Shown here: in pieces, positions 1-6,128 of the stretch
How positions within the stretch are numbered: position 1 is the stretch's first letter
How the letters are laid out: each line of letters opens with the position of its first letter
Source of the DNA: UBA3064 sp023258775
GTDB lineage: Bacteria > Pseudomonadota > Gammaproteobacteria > Burkholderiales > Burkholderiaceae_E
Length of the DNA stretch: 7,029 nucleotides
NCBI GenBank assembly: GCA_044355655.1
Contig: JBIKXS010000071.1
Coordinates: forward strand, 1 to 7,029
Direction of reading: 5' to 3'
Made by a program: the position numbers and the translations under genes
Notes under the pieces: generated by a model
What the model was told of the DNA's origin: nothing
What the model saw: only the letters and a program-made list of their open reading frames with translations
Database searches by the model: none

Positions 1-771
1 GACCATACACCACAGCAATTCAAGTTTGAGTTCGGTTTGTGGACATTGAATATCATTCGTAGCTTGATCAAGCATCACCTGAAGAAGGATTTCTCGATCT
101 CCTCAGTGCACCGGATCATGAAGACGCTGGGCTTTAGCGCACAAAGGCCTCTGTACCAAGCATGGCAGCAAGACGCCACGCTCGTTCGCACCTGGGAGAG
201 CGAAACCTTTCCAGCCATCCGTGCACAAGCCAAGAAAGAAGGCGCAACCATTTACTTTGCCGATGAATCGGGGCTGCGCTCGGATTACCATAAGGGCACC
301 ACCTGGTCACCGCAGGGACAAACACCGGTGCTTCAAAAGACTGGCAGACGGTTCTCAATCAACATGATCTCTGCCGTCAGTCCTAGGGGTGATTTCCGGT
401 TCATGCTCCACGAAGGTAGTGTCAATACCAAGGTCTTTCTCGACTTTCTGAAACGCTTAATGATCGGGGCAACCCGCCCGGTGTTCGTCATTCTCGATGG
501 TCATCCGATTCACAAGGCAGCGATAATCAAGAAATACGCGGAGCAGTCCAAGGGCATGCTCAAACTGTTCTATCTGCCGCCGTACTCGCCGCACTTGAAT
601 CCAGATGAAACCGCCTGGGCTCATGTCAAACGGGATGTTTCCCGCAGACTTGTGGAAAACAAAGCGCACATGAAGCAATTGGCACTATCCGTTTTACGTC
701 GTCTTCAGAAATTACCAATCCTGATAATGTCTTTTTTTAGGCAACCCGAGTGCCGGTATATTCTGGAATGA
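1..771 (+). CDS. IS630-family transposase, 5' end outside the window
   Basis: DDE-type transposase that cuts and joins the ends of an IS630-family insertion sequence, normally into TA targets. The frame is open from base 1, giving 256 visible residues; family members are roughly 340, so the N-terminal helix-turn-helix part lies upstream. Numbering from base 1, the catalytic acidic residues are D88 in YFADESG, D166 in VILDGHP and D202/E203 in LNPDE. They are followed by the typical AWAHVK stretch and the C-terminal FFRQPECRYI. A TTG at 37 could be read as a start, but family-like sequence (QFKFEFGLWTL) continues upstream of it, so it is internal. The visible part has no frameshift or stop, so the enzyme may be functional if the missing part is intact. 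Family assignment is firm; the individual IS is not identified. Confidence 0.93.
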   Translation, partial: DHTPQQFKFEFGLWTLNIIRSLIKHHLKKDFSISSVHRIMKTLGFSAQRPLYQAWQQDATLVRTWESETFPAIRAQAKKEGATIYFADESGLRSDYHKGTTWSPQGQTPVLQKTGRRFSINMISAVSPRGDFRFMLHEGSVNTKVFLDFLKRLMIGATRPVFVILDGHPIHKAAIIKKYAEQSKGMLKLFYLPPYSPHLNPDETAWAHVKRDVSRRLVENKAHMKQLALSVLRRLQKLPILIMSFFRQPECRYILE

Positions 772-795
772 CATTACTTTCGGGAAAATTATTAA
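1..795 (+). mobile_element. IS630-family insertion sequence, right part only
   Basis: The element is defined by its transposase gene. The few bases after the TGA stop (CATTACTTTCGGGAAAATTATTAA, 772-795, reading past the stop) look like the terminal inverted repeat region of this family. The left end is outside the window, so the repeat cannot be matched and the boundary is an estimate good to about 10 bases. IS630 elements duplicate a TA; a TA lies at 793-794 and another at 798-799. Confidence 0.55.
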
Positions 796-799
796 CATA

Positions 800-952
800 G
801 TGCTCTCAAATGTAGCCGGCAACATCCTTACGATGACTAATACACCGAGCCTACAGGCTGCGGGGTTTACCCCATGCGCCAACGAGTCCGTATTCGTAGG
901 TGCCCGATCCGGCCGGACCTTGCAAATAGATCGTCTTTTGGGCTGGATCTAG
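800..952 (+). pseudogene. short open stub, possible 3' end of a gene cut by the IS630 element
   Basis: The frame starting at GTG 800 stays open for 50 codons and ends at TAG 950-952, three bases before the TTG of the next gene. The translation (NVAGNILTMTNTPSL, later ANESVFVGARSGRTLQIDRLLGW) has a protein-like composition, and the spacing to the next gene matches the tight operon style that follows. The frame also runs back into the IS end, as expected if the IS replaced the upstream part of a gene. I do not recognise the family. A chance open frame of this length is quite possible, so this is a weak call. Confidence 0.25.
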
Positions 953-955
953 GCT

Positions 956-1747
956 TTGTCTTTTCCTCTGATTTCAATAGTAACGCCGTCATTCAACCAA
1001 GTTGAATTTATTGAGCGCACCATCCTTTCCGTCCTGGAGCAAGACTATCCTCGCATCGAATACATCATCATCGATGGCGGTTCAACCGACGGAAGTGTTG
1101 ACCTAATTAAGCGGTATGCAAGCCGTCTAGCTTATTGGGTTAGTGAAGAGGACCGAGGGCAGGCGCATGCCATCAATAAAGGGTTGCAACGCGCCACAGG
1201 GCAATGGGTTGCTTGGCAAAACTCCGACGATACCTACTACCCCGGAGCCTTCTCCGAACTAGTAGCTAATGCGAAGGCCAACACGGCTGCAAAGTTGATC
1301 ATCGGCAATATCAACCTCGTCGACAAGAACGATCAATTGCTGCGCAGCATGAAGTACGTCCGGCCTAGCTACAAAAGCCTGCTTGCCGAAGGCATGGTAA
1401 TGACTAACCAAGCAGCATTCTGGCAACGAAGTTTACATAGTCAGGTTGGCTATTTGGATGAGACGCTGGACTGTGGTTTTGATTACGAGTGGTTTTTGCG
1501 TGTCTTGGCTCACACCCATCAAAGCCACCATGTCAACGCCGTCTGGGGGGCATTACGCCTCCACAGCGAGACAAAAACAAGCCGCCGGCAACTTGTTTTT
1601 GATCACGACTATCGTCGGGTACTAGCAGGCCGCGAGCCCTCAACCTGGGACAGGCGTTACCACCAGTTTCGTCGTATGTGGCTGATGTTAGGTCAAGGAG
1701 AAGTACGCTATGTTTTGCGAGGTCTACTGGCGAGAATGAGTCGATGA
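956..1747 (+). CDS. family-2 glycosyltransferase (GT-A fold)
   Basis: Cytoplasmic glycosyltransferase that probably adds one sugar from a nucleotide sugar to a lipid-linked polysaccharide intermediate; donor and acceptor cannot be read from sequence. It has 263 residues. The N-terminal strand PLISIVTPSFNQ (4-15) is followed by IIDGGSTDGS (38-47, nucleotide-binding loop), EEDRGQAHAINKGL (64-77), the DXD-like NSDD (89-92), and the acceptor-side motif with DYEWFLR (176-182). No membrane segment or signal peptide is visible. The start is uncertain: TTG 956 is used because an in-frame TAG sits at 950-952 and the conserved domain begins four residues later, so there is no room for another start. 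Only a weak GGA lies upstream. It heads a three-gene overlapping run and its stop overlaps the next start (ATGA). Confidence 0.9.
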   Translation: MSFPLISIVTPSFNQVEFIERTILSVLEQDYPRIEYIIIDGGSTDGSVDLIKRYASRLAYWVSEEDRGQAHAINKGLQRATGQWVAWQNSDDTYYPGAFSELVANAKANTAAKLIIGNINLVDKNDQLLRSMKYVRPSYKSLLAEGMVMTNQAAFWQRSLHSQVGYLDETLDCGFDYEWFLRVLAHTHQSHHVNAVWGALRLHSETKTSRRQLVFDHDYRRVLAGREPSTWDRRYHQFRRMWLMLGQGEVRYVLRGLLARMSR

Positions 1748-2493
1748 AAATAAGCGTCATCACCGTCTGCTTAAACAGTCAAGCCACCATCGAACGAACC
1801 ATACAGTCAGTGGTCGATCAGCAATTGAGTACGGTTGAGCACGTTGTGATCGACGGCGGTTCGACTGACAAAACGATTGAAATTTTGCAGCGTTTTAGGC
1901 CGCATATAGCTTGCTTGCTGAGTGAGCCAGACAAGGGCATTTATGATGCTATGAATAAAGGATTAGCCCGAGCAAGCGGCGAGGTGATCTGCTTTCTCAA
2001 TGCCGACGACCATTATGCTGACCCCACCGTACTCACCGAAGTGGCGCAGCAAATGCAAACCTATAATCTTGATGCACTGATGGCCGATGTTGGCTTTTTC
2101 AAAGCGAAGGAGCCCAGCCGAATAGTCCGCAGGTACCGTTCGGACCGCTTCAGCCCTCAGAAACTAGCCTGGGGATGGATGCCCGCACATCCTGGTTGTT
2201 TCTTCAAGCGAGTCGTAACACAGCGGGTAGGCCAGTTCAAGACGGACTACCGGATCGCGGGTGACTATGAATTTGTAGTCCGCGCCTTCCACGGGCATCA
2301 ACTCGTCTACCGCCACCTGCCACGGATCGTGGTGCATATGCAGGCCGGCGGGGCCAGCAACAATGGCTGGCAAGCCAAGGTCTTGCTCAATCAGGAAGTG
2401 CTTCGAGCCTGCCGCGAAAACGGCATCAAAACGAATATGGCCAAGATTCTGAGCAAATACCCCGCCAAGCTGCTCGAGAAGTTCAACCCATGA
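1744..2493 (+). CDS. family-2 glycosyltransferase (WcaA/WcaE-like)
   Basis: A second GT-A fold glycosyltransferase of 249 residues, presumed to act on the same repeat unit as its neighbour. Motifs in order: MKISVITVCLNS at the N-terminus, VIDGGSTDKT (35-44), SEPDKGIYDAMNKGL (60-74), the DXD-like NADD (86-89), PAHPGCFFKR (147-156), and AGDYEFVVR (172-180). This pattern is typical of small WcaA/WcaE-like enzymes of colanic-acid and O-antigen clusters. ATG 1744 is chosen over an in-frame upstream ATG at 1678 because the domain starts exactly here and because ATGA overlaps the previous stop, implying translational coupling. Its own stop overlaps the epimerase start in the same way. Soluble; no transmembrane helix. 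The sugar specificity is unknown. Confidence 0.92.
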   Translation: MKISVITVCLNSQATIERTIQSVVDQQLSTVEHVVIDGGSTDKTIEILQRFRPHIACLLSEPDKGIYDAMNKGLARASGEVICFLNADDHYADPTVLTEVAQQMQTYNLDALMADVGFFKAKEPSRIVRRYRSDRFSPQKLAWGWMPAHPGCFFKRVVTQRVGQFKTDYRIAGDYEFVVRAFHGHQLVYRHLPRIVVHMQAGGASNNGWQAKVLLNQEVLRACRENGIKTNMAKILSKYPAKLLEKFNP

Positions 2494-3431
2494 GGCTGCT
2501 GGTGACCGGCGCTAGCGGCTTTGTGGGCAGAGCGTTGTGCAGGCATCTAGCGATACAGGGCTATGAGCTCAGACCCATCGTGCGCAAGCCGAGCGCAGTA
2601 CCTGGGGAAATTGTGCTTTCGGAAAATGATGCTGCAGGCTGGCAGCAGGCGCTGCAGGGCTGCCAGAGCGTGCTGCATCTGGCCGGCCGGGCCCATGCGA
2701 TGCCTAAGTACGCCAACGATTCGCTGCAGGCGTTCAGGGATGCCAATGTGGGCACAACGCTGACGCTGGCACACCGCGCAGCGCAAGCCAGTGTCAGGCG
2801 TATTGTGTTTGTGAGTTCAATCAAGGTCAATGGCGAAGCCACGCCCCCCGGAAGGCGCTTTTGTTCCGATGATGATGCACAACCCAGTGATCCGTATGCT
2901 ATTTCCAAATGGGAGGCTGAGCAGGGCCTACGCAGCATCGCGCAGGCCAACCGCATGGAATGCGTTATCGTGCGCCCGCCCTTAGTCTATGGCCCAGGAG
3001 TTAAGGGCAATTTCGCCCAATTACTAAGTTGGGTCGACCGGTCACTACCGCTACCCCTGGGGGCGGTCCACAACCAGCGCTCAATGATCGCATTGGACAA
3101 CCTGATCGGCTTCCTTACGCTGTGCGTCCTTCCCGATCAGTCGCCACACGCGTCTGGACAGACTTTCATGATATCCGATGGCGTTACGGTGTCGACCCCG
3201 GAGTTGGTTAGAAAAATCGCAATGGCATATCGTCGAAAGCCCAAACTCCTACCGGTACCAGCCAGCCTGCTGAGGCTGTTTGCCAGCCTGATAGGCCAAA
3301 GGTCCGCAGTAGACCGGCTGCTTGGGTCACTGGTCATCGACGACAGCCCGGCGCGCCAGATTCTGGGCTGGAAGCCACAGATAACAATGGACGAGCAATT
3401 ACAAAGGATGGCAGATGCTGTACCGTCTTGA
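2490..3431 (+). CDS. NAD-dependent epimerase/reductase, extended SDR family (WbpV/WreQ-like)
   Basis: Sugar-nucleotide enzyme of the extended short-chain dehydrogenase family, 313 residues, full length. The Rossmann motif is G7-A-S-G10-F-V-G13; the catalytic region has FVSSIKVNG (107-115) and Y136-A-I-S-K140; RPPLVYGPG (162-170) and LGWKP (292-296) are typical of the family. Annotated relatives are called UDP-glucose 4-epimerase-like. From known biology, the WbpV/WreQ group reduces UDP-4-keto-6-deoxy-HexNAc to UDP-QuiNAc, and these genes often sit next to a small initiating sugar transferase, as here. That substrate is inference; a plain 4-epimerase remains possible. ATG 2490 overlaps the preceding TGA. 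The gene is visibly GC-richer than the spacer after it. A decayed relative lies 144 bases downstream. Confidence 0.9.
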   Translation: MRLLVTGASGFVGRALCRHLAIQGYELRPIVRKPSAVPGEIVLSENDAAGWQQALQGCQSVLHLAGRAHAMPKYANDSLQAFRDANVGTTLTLAHRAAQASVRRIVFVSSIKVNGEATPPGRRFCSDDDAQPSDPYAISKWEAEQGLRSIAQANRMECVIVRPPLVYGPGVKGNFAQLLSWVDRSLPLPLGAVHNQRSMIALDNLIGFLTLCVLPDQSPHASGQTFMISDGVTVSTPELVRKIAMAYRRKPKLLPVPASLLRLFASLIGQRSAVDRLLGSLVIDDSPARQILGWKPQITMDEQLQRMADAVPS

Positions 3432-3574
3432 GCTGATGCTTGCCGCCGGCGAGTGTTTGACACTGGCCAAACCGGTACTGGCCGAAGAGATCGTTGCAGC
3501 CAGCCCGTGCATTTTCAGCGTCTGGATCCCCCGCTGAAGTAAGCTTGTAAACTATAATTCCTTGATCAATACTG
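3432..3574. other. spacer after the epimerase gene, no supported gene
   Basis: A short open frame starts at ATG 3415 inside the end of the epimerase gene and runs to TGA 3535-3537 (40 codons). It has no recognisable domain and no ribosome binding site, and may be chance. Bases 3538-3574 are AT-rich and may hold the poorly preserved start of the decayed epimerase that follows. No strong promoter or terminator is seen. Confidence 0.5.
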
Positions 3575-3884
3575 ATCTATCACCCCAGATTTAAGTCCAC
3601 TTTGCAGCAACATCGCGGTTAATTTACATACAGGGGTCTGTTTTATCACCTGGGTATAGTGAACCACTACGGACGCAACTTCGTGAGCCTGAATAGTCAT
3701 GTTGGTATGGTCTTTATTTTTACATCATCGTGGCGCTAGTGGCCAAACATATGCAGCAGGCGGCGTCTATGATCTGTTAACCATCGATATTTTTGCGCGC
3801 CTTTGTTGCTCCTTGCACCCTGATGTAACCAGAACAAAAGCGTTGGTAGGCTGGAGTCCACTTGTATCAGGGGACCGGGATTAA
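3575..3884 (+). pseudogene. decayed second epimerase/reductase (C-terminal half)
   Basis: Remnant of a gene of the same SDR family as 2490-3431, recognised by matching its pieces to that protein. 3575-3600 (IYHPRFKST) lines up with VYGPGVKGN. Frame 2 from 3650 (LGIVNHYGRNFVSLN) lines up with LGAVHNQRSMIALDN, then hits TAG at 3737. Shifting frame near 3730 recovers GASGQTY (like ASGQTF) and LLTIDIFARL (like VSTPELVRKI). Then about 33 residues are missing at a junction near 3804, and CCSLHPDVTRTKALVGWSP resumes the family's end (LLGSLVIDDSPARQILGWKP) to TAA 3882. At least one frameshift and one deletion make it non-functional. Its divergence from the intact copy argues against a recent duplication. 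It sits directly before the sugar transferase gene, the position where such an epimerase gene is usually found. Confidence 0.72.
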
Positions 3885-3888
3885 GCCG

Positions 3889-3903
3889 AGCTAATCTTTA
3901 GCT
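3889..3903. repeat. perfect 6-bp inverted repeat after the decayed epimerase
   Basis: AGCTAA (3889-3894) and TTAGCT (3898-3903) form a hairpin with a three-base loop, five bases after the pseudogene stop. No T-run follows, so it is a poor intrinsic terminator. It might be a relic of one, or chance. Confidence 0.3.
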
Positions 3904-3975
3904 TCGTTGCTCACACAACAATAAAACAATCAAGACAAAAAGGTTTTTGCAATAATAACCCTACCTTGAAATCTC

Positions 3976-3980
3976 GGAGG
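3976..3980 (+). promoter_or_regulatory. ribosome binding site of the sugar transferase
   Basis: GGAGG lies 11 bases before ATG 3992. The spacing is rather long but the match is strong, and it supports this ATG as the start. The roughly 100 bases upstream (3885-3975) are AT-rich and could contain a promoter, but I see no clear -35/-10 pair. Confidence 0.65.
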
Positions 3981-3991
3981 TACGAAGCTAG

Positions 3992-4543
3992 ATGACACGT
4001 ATTTGTGATGTTGTTCTTGCCATTGCCGGATTAGCGCTTGGAGCCCCAATTCTCTGTCTCATCTGGGCTCTTGGATGGTATGCCACGGGATCGCCACTAT
4101 TCCGACAACAACGGGTTGGGCGGTATCAAAAACCTTTCATTCTGGTTAAGTTCCGAAGCATGAGTCCGAATACGGCATCAGTCGCGACACATCTTGCTGA
4201 CCCTTCTGCAGTAACCAGCTTTGGAGGTTTTATACGCCGAACTAAGCTGGACGAGTTACCTCAACTCTGGAACGTTGTTGGAGGTCAAATGAGCCTGGTT
4301 GGCCCGCGCCCCTGCTTATATAGCCAACAAGACTTGATTGACGAACGTGAATTACGCGGTGTGTTCAGCGCTCGGCCAGGCATCACGGGCCTTGCTCAAA
4401 TCAGCGGCATCGACATGTCAACTCCCAAATTACTCGCAGAAACCGACGCAAAAATGCTGAAAGAGATGAGCCTTAGGAGCTACTTTGGCTATATTTTCCG
4501 GACAGTGTTAGGCTCCGGAAGAGGCGATCGAATCAAAAGCTGA
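3992..4543 (+). CDS. initiating sugar-phosphate transferase (PglC/WcaJ-type phosphoglycosyl transferase)
   Basis: Inner-membrane enzyme that transfers a sugar 1-phosphate from a UDP-sugar to undecaprenyl phosphate, the first step of a repeat unit. 183 residues, the size of the minimal PglC-like form, without the extra N-terminal membrane domain of WbaP/WcaJ. Residues 6-31 are hydrophobic with a central P19, fitting the re-entrant membrane helix of monotopic members. Then come FRQQRVGR (37-44), FILVKFRSM (49-57), RRTKLDELPQLWN (82-94) with the catalytic Asp-Glu pair D87-E88, SLVGPRPCL (101-109), and RPGITGLAQISGIDM (128-142). Relatives carrying this ending commonly sit beside WbpV/WreQ-like reductases, suggesting a QuiNAc-type sugar phosphate as substrate; this is inference. 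It is separated from the upstream operon by the decayed epimerase, so it may be transcribed separately. Confidence 0.93.
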   Translation: MTRICDVVLAIAGLALGAPILCLIWALGWYATGSPLFRQQRVGRYQKPFILVKFRSMSPNTASVATHLADPSAVTSFGGFIRRTKLDELPQLWNVVGGQMSLVGPRPCLYSQQDLIDERELRGVFSARPGITGLAQISGIDMSTPKLLAETDAKMLKEMSLRSYFGYIFRTVLGSGRGDRIKS

Positions 4544-4711
4544 TGACGAAAGGCGGTTGAGCGCCGTAAAACAACTCATCCATCCTGAGGGCATTGCGCT
4601 TTACTCAAAGGCACTTAGGGAAACACTTATATGGATGCCTCCCGGAGATCAAGTGATTTCGGCATGGTGACTAAAAGGTAAAGGCTGCAGTCTTACATCC
4701 GGCCTGTACGT

Positions 4712-4729
4712 GCAGACCGATCAGTCTGC
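4712..4729. repeat. perfect hairpin in the IS110 3' flank
   Basis: GCAGAC (4712-4717) and GTCTGC (4724-4729) pair perfectly around a six-base loop. It lies downstream of the transposase on its coding strand. It could be part of the element's end structure or of a non-coding RNA; no T-run follows in either direction. Confidence 0.45.
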
Positions 4730-4797
4730 TGGCCCCGATGGAATTCGCTGATGAGGTCCTTATCTGATCTTCGAACAATCACGTTCTTATTCCCTAC

Positions 4798-4825
4798 CAG
4801 GTTTTCCTCATCACGGTCCTACCTG
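4798..4825 (-). repeat. CAGGT/ACCTG hairpin in the IS110 3' flank
   Basis: CAGGT (4798-4802) pairs with ACCTG (4821-4825) around an 18-base loop. On the minus strand this reads CAGGTAGGACC, then GAGGAAAACCTGG. From memory, a similar segment follows the transposase in many IS1111-type members of the family. It may be a stem of the element's guide (bridge) RNA; not verified. Confidence 0.35.
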
Positions 4826-4956
4826 TTTGCCATCATGCGTTGGTCGCTTGCGCTCCTTGGAGAAATGGGTTGTTAAACGGTGTTCTGATTACGGGTAGCT
4901 CAAATAGCAGCGGCAAACGCTGCCCCGTCGTAGCGTTTGCCAGTGGCCAGCACGGC

Positions 4957-5916
4957 CTAGATGGTTCGCGTGAATTTATTCGCAATCGCAGCAATGACCA
5001 CACTGTAAGGTCGGTGCGCAATCAGTCCAGCGACCCAGTCAGAGTATGTTCGCCGAGCGATGATGGCGCGCGCGCCTTGCATCAACAAGGTACGCAAATA
5101 GGCATCGCTGCGCTTGGAGATGCCCAATTGCCGTACTCGTCCTCCTGTGCCTGTTTGCCCCGGCACCAACCCCAACCAGGCAGCAAATTCTCGCCCCGTC
5201 TTGAAGCTTGCCGGATTCCCCATCGTAGCAACTGCAGCGGTCGCCGTCATCAATCCAACACCTGGGATATCAGAAATCATTTGGCAGGTCGGCGTTTCGG
5301 CCAGTGCTCGCTTAAGTCGCCCCTCGATCAGTGCGATCTCATTGTCCAGACTTTGCACCCGTGCCCACTGTTCCCGCAGTGTCTCAATCAAGATTCCCGG
5401 CAATTGCTTGTCAAGGGTCGCCATGACGGTCGGAAACGCTTTGCGCAAAGCCAGGTAGCTTTCAGGCAGGGGATGGCCGAACTCCAACAACAGTCCCCGA
5501 ATGGCGTTCGTTTGCATATGCCTGAATTTAAGCAGTTGAGCTCGCATTCGATGCAAGGCCAGAATGCTTTGCTGATATTCGGTCTTGATCGCAACGGTCT
5601 TCATTTCGGGTTGCTGCACCGCCGTCCAAATAGCGCGTGCATCCGCTGCATCGGTCTTGTTGCGCAGCACAAACGGTCGCACTGCTTTGGCAGGGAGCAA
5701 TCTGACGGTATGACCCAGTTGCTGCAATTGGCGCGCCCACCAATGGGCTCCACCACACGCCTCCATCGCCACCACTGCTGGCGTACGCCGCGCGAAGTAA
5801 GGCAAGACTTCGTTGCGTCGCAGCTTGATGCGTTCGATCTCTCCCGTCTGGCGATCGACGCAGTGCAGTTGAAAGACGTTCTTCGCGATATCCATTCCAA
5901 TTACGCTAAGCTCCAT
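4957..5916 (-). CDS. IS110-family transposase, last residues lost to a TAG stop
   Basis: Recombinase of the RuvC-like DEDD type plus a C-terminal Tnp20 domain. 319 residues from ATG 5914-5916, which has a strong AGGAGGG six bases upstream. The DEDD set is visible: D9 in GMDIAKN, E52 in MEACGG, D89 and D92 in KTDAADA. The C-terminal half has IPGVGLMTATA (217-227), GREFAAWLGLVPGQTGTGG (241-259) and LGISKRSDAYLRTLL (264-278). The catalytic serine of the Tnp20 domain cannot be placed with confidence; many relatives have a serine where QTGTGG stands. The frame ends RTI-TAG (4957-4959), yet the codons beyond it read AVLATGKRYDGAAFAAAI, a normal family ending, to TGA 4900-4902. A single TGG-to-TAG change at the conserved Trp would explain this; full length would be 338. 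Activity is doubtful but not excluded. Confidence 0.93.
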   Translation of the reverse strand: MELSVIGMDIAKNVFQLHCVDRQTGEIERIKLRRNEVLPYFARRTPAVVAMEACGGAHWWARQLQQLGHTVRLLPAKAVRPFVLRNKTDAADARAIWTAVQQPEMKTVAIKTEYQQSILALHRMRAQLLKFRHMQTNAIRGLLLEFGHPLPESYLALRKAFPTVMATLDKQLPGILIETLREQWARVQSLDNEIALIEGRLKRALAETPTCQMISDIPGVGLMTATAAVATMGNPASFKTGREFAAWLGLVPGQTGTGGRVRQLGISKRSDAYLRTLLMQGARAIIARRTYSDWVAGLIAHRPYSVVIAAIANKFTRTI

Positions 5917-5922
5917 TTTGGA

Positions 5923-5929
5923 CCCTCCT
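5923..5929 (-). promoter_or_regulatory. ribosome binding site of the IS110 transposase
   Basis: AGGAGGG on the minus strand, six bases before the ATG at 5914-5916, fixes that start. The site overlaps one copy of an exact 12-bp direct repeat (5925-5936). Confidence 0.8.
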
Positions 5930-5936
5930 GTTCAAG
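5925..5936 (+). repeat. 12-bp exact direct repeat, copy 1
   Basis: CTCCTGTTCAAG, identical to 6129-6140. This copy covers the ribosome binding site of the IS110 transposase; the other lies at the expected start of the IS5 transposase. Confidence 0.75.
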
Positions 5937-6009
5937 TGGTTTGACTCAACATCCCCACTTTGGCACATTGGTTCCGTTGCAGCGAGGGTCCTCTCTTCCT
6001 GAAGACGCT

Positions 6010-6084
6010 TTCGCTTGGCACCCCGTTGCCGGGGGGAGGCATCCATACCATCTGATTTATTGGGCCCTACCCCTTCCAAGCGAA
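6010..6084 (-). repeat. 9-bp inverted repeat enclosing a GC-rich hairpin upstream of the IS110 gene
   Basis: TTCGCTTGG (6010-6018) and CCAAGCGAA (6076-6084) are perfect complements 57 bases apart. Within them CCCCG (6021-6025) and CGGGG (6030-6034) form a tight hairpin with a TTGC loop. Together they could fold a structured leader upstream of the transposase on its coding strand, within what is probably the IS110 5' flank. Confidence 0.5.
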
Positions 6085-6096
6085 GAGAAGCAGATG

Positions 6097-6112
6097 TACA
6101 ATAAATATTGTA
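6097..6112. repeat. AT-rich 16-bp palindrome between the IS110 and IS5 genes
   Basis: TACAATA (6097-6103) and TATTGTA (6106-6112) form a perfect 7-bp inverted repeat with a two-base centre. It may be a protein-binding site, an element end or an insertion target; nothing decides between them. Confidence 0.45.
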
Positions 6113-6128
6113 ACTGTCTCGTGGAGAA

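Larger units (their letters stand above)
4544..4899. other. non-coding stretch between sugar transferase and IS110 transposase
   Basis: It holds two different parts. Up to 4670, a frame from TTG 4557 to TGA 4668 is open for 37 codons and reads protein-like (HPEGIALYSKALRETLIWM), possibly a gene fragment of unknown family. From about 4671 on, the sequence resembles the non-coding 3' flank of an IS110-family element: hairpins at 4712-4729 and 4798-4825 and a run up to the end of the transposase frame. No convincing terminator follows the sugar transferase; GGCG/CGCC at 4552-4565 is only a 4-bp stem. Confidence 0.5.
4671..6112 (-). mobile_element. IS110-family insertion sequence, boundaries estimated
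   Basis: Defined by its minus-strand transposase and by long structured non-coding flanks on both sides, as is normal for the family. Elements of this family lack ordinary terminal inverted repeats and often make no target duplication, so the edges cannot be fixed by eye. The left limit is set where the protein-like fragment ends (about 4670) and the right limit at a palindrome before the IS5 gene (about 6112). Either could be off by 100 bases or more. Confidence 0.45.

Noticed and set aside
1678..1743. Upstream ATG start for the second glycosyltransferase
   Set aside because: It would add 22 residues overlapping the first gene; ATG 1744 matches the domain start and forms the ATGA overlap also seen at the next junction.
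3415..3537. 40-codon frame from inside the epimerase end
   Set aside because: No ribosome binding site, no known domain, and the length is within chance expectation.
4552..4565. Terminator after the sugar transferase
   Set aside because: Only a 4-bp GGCG/CGCC stem and no T-run.
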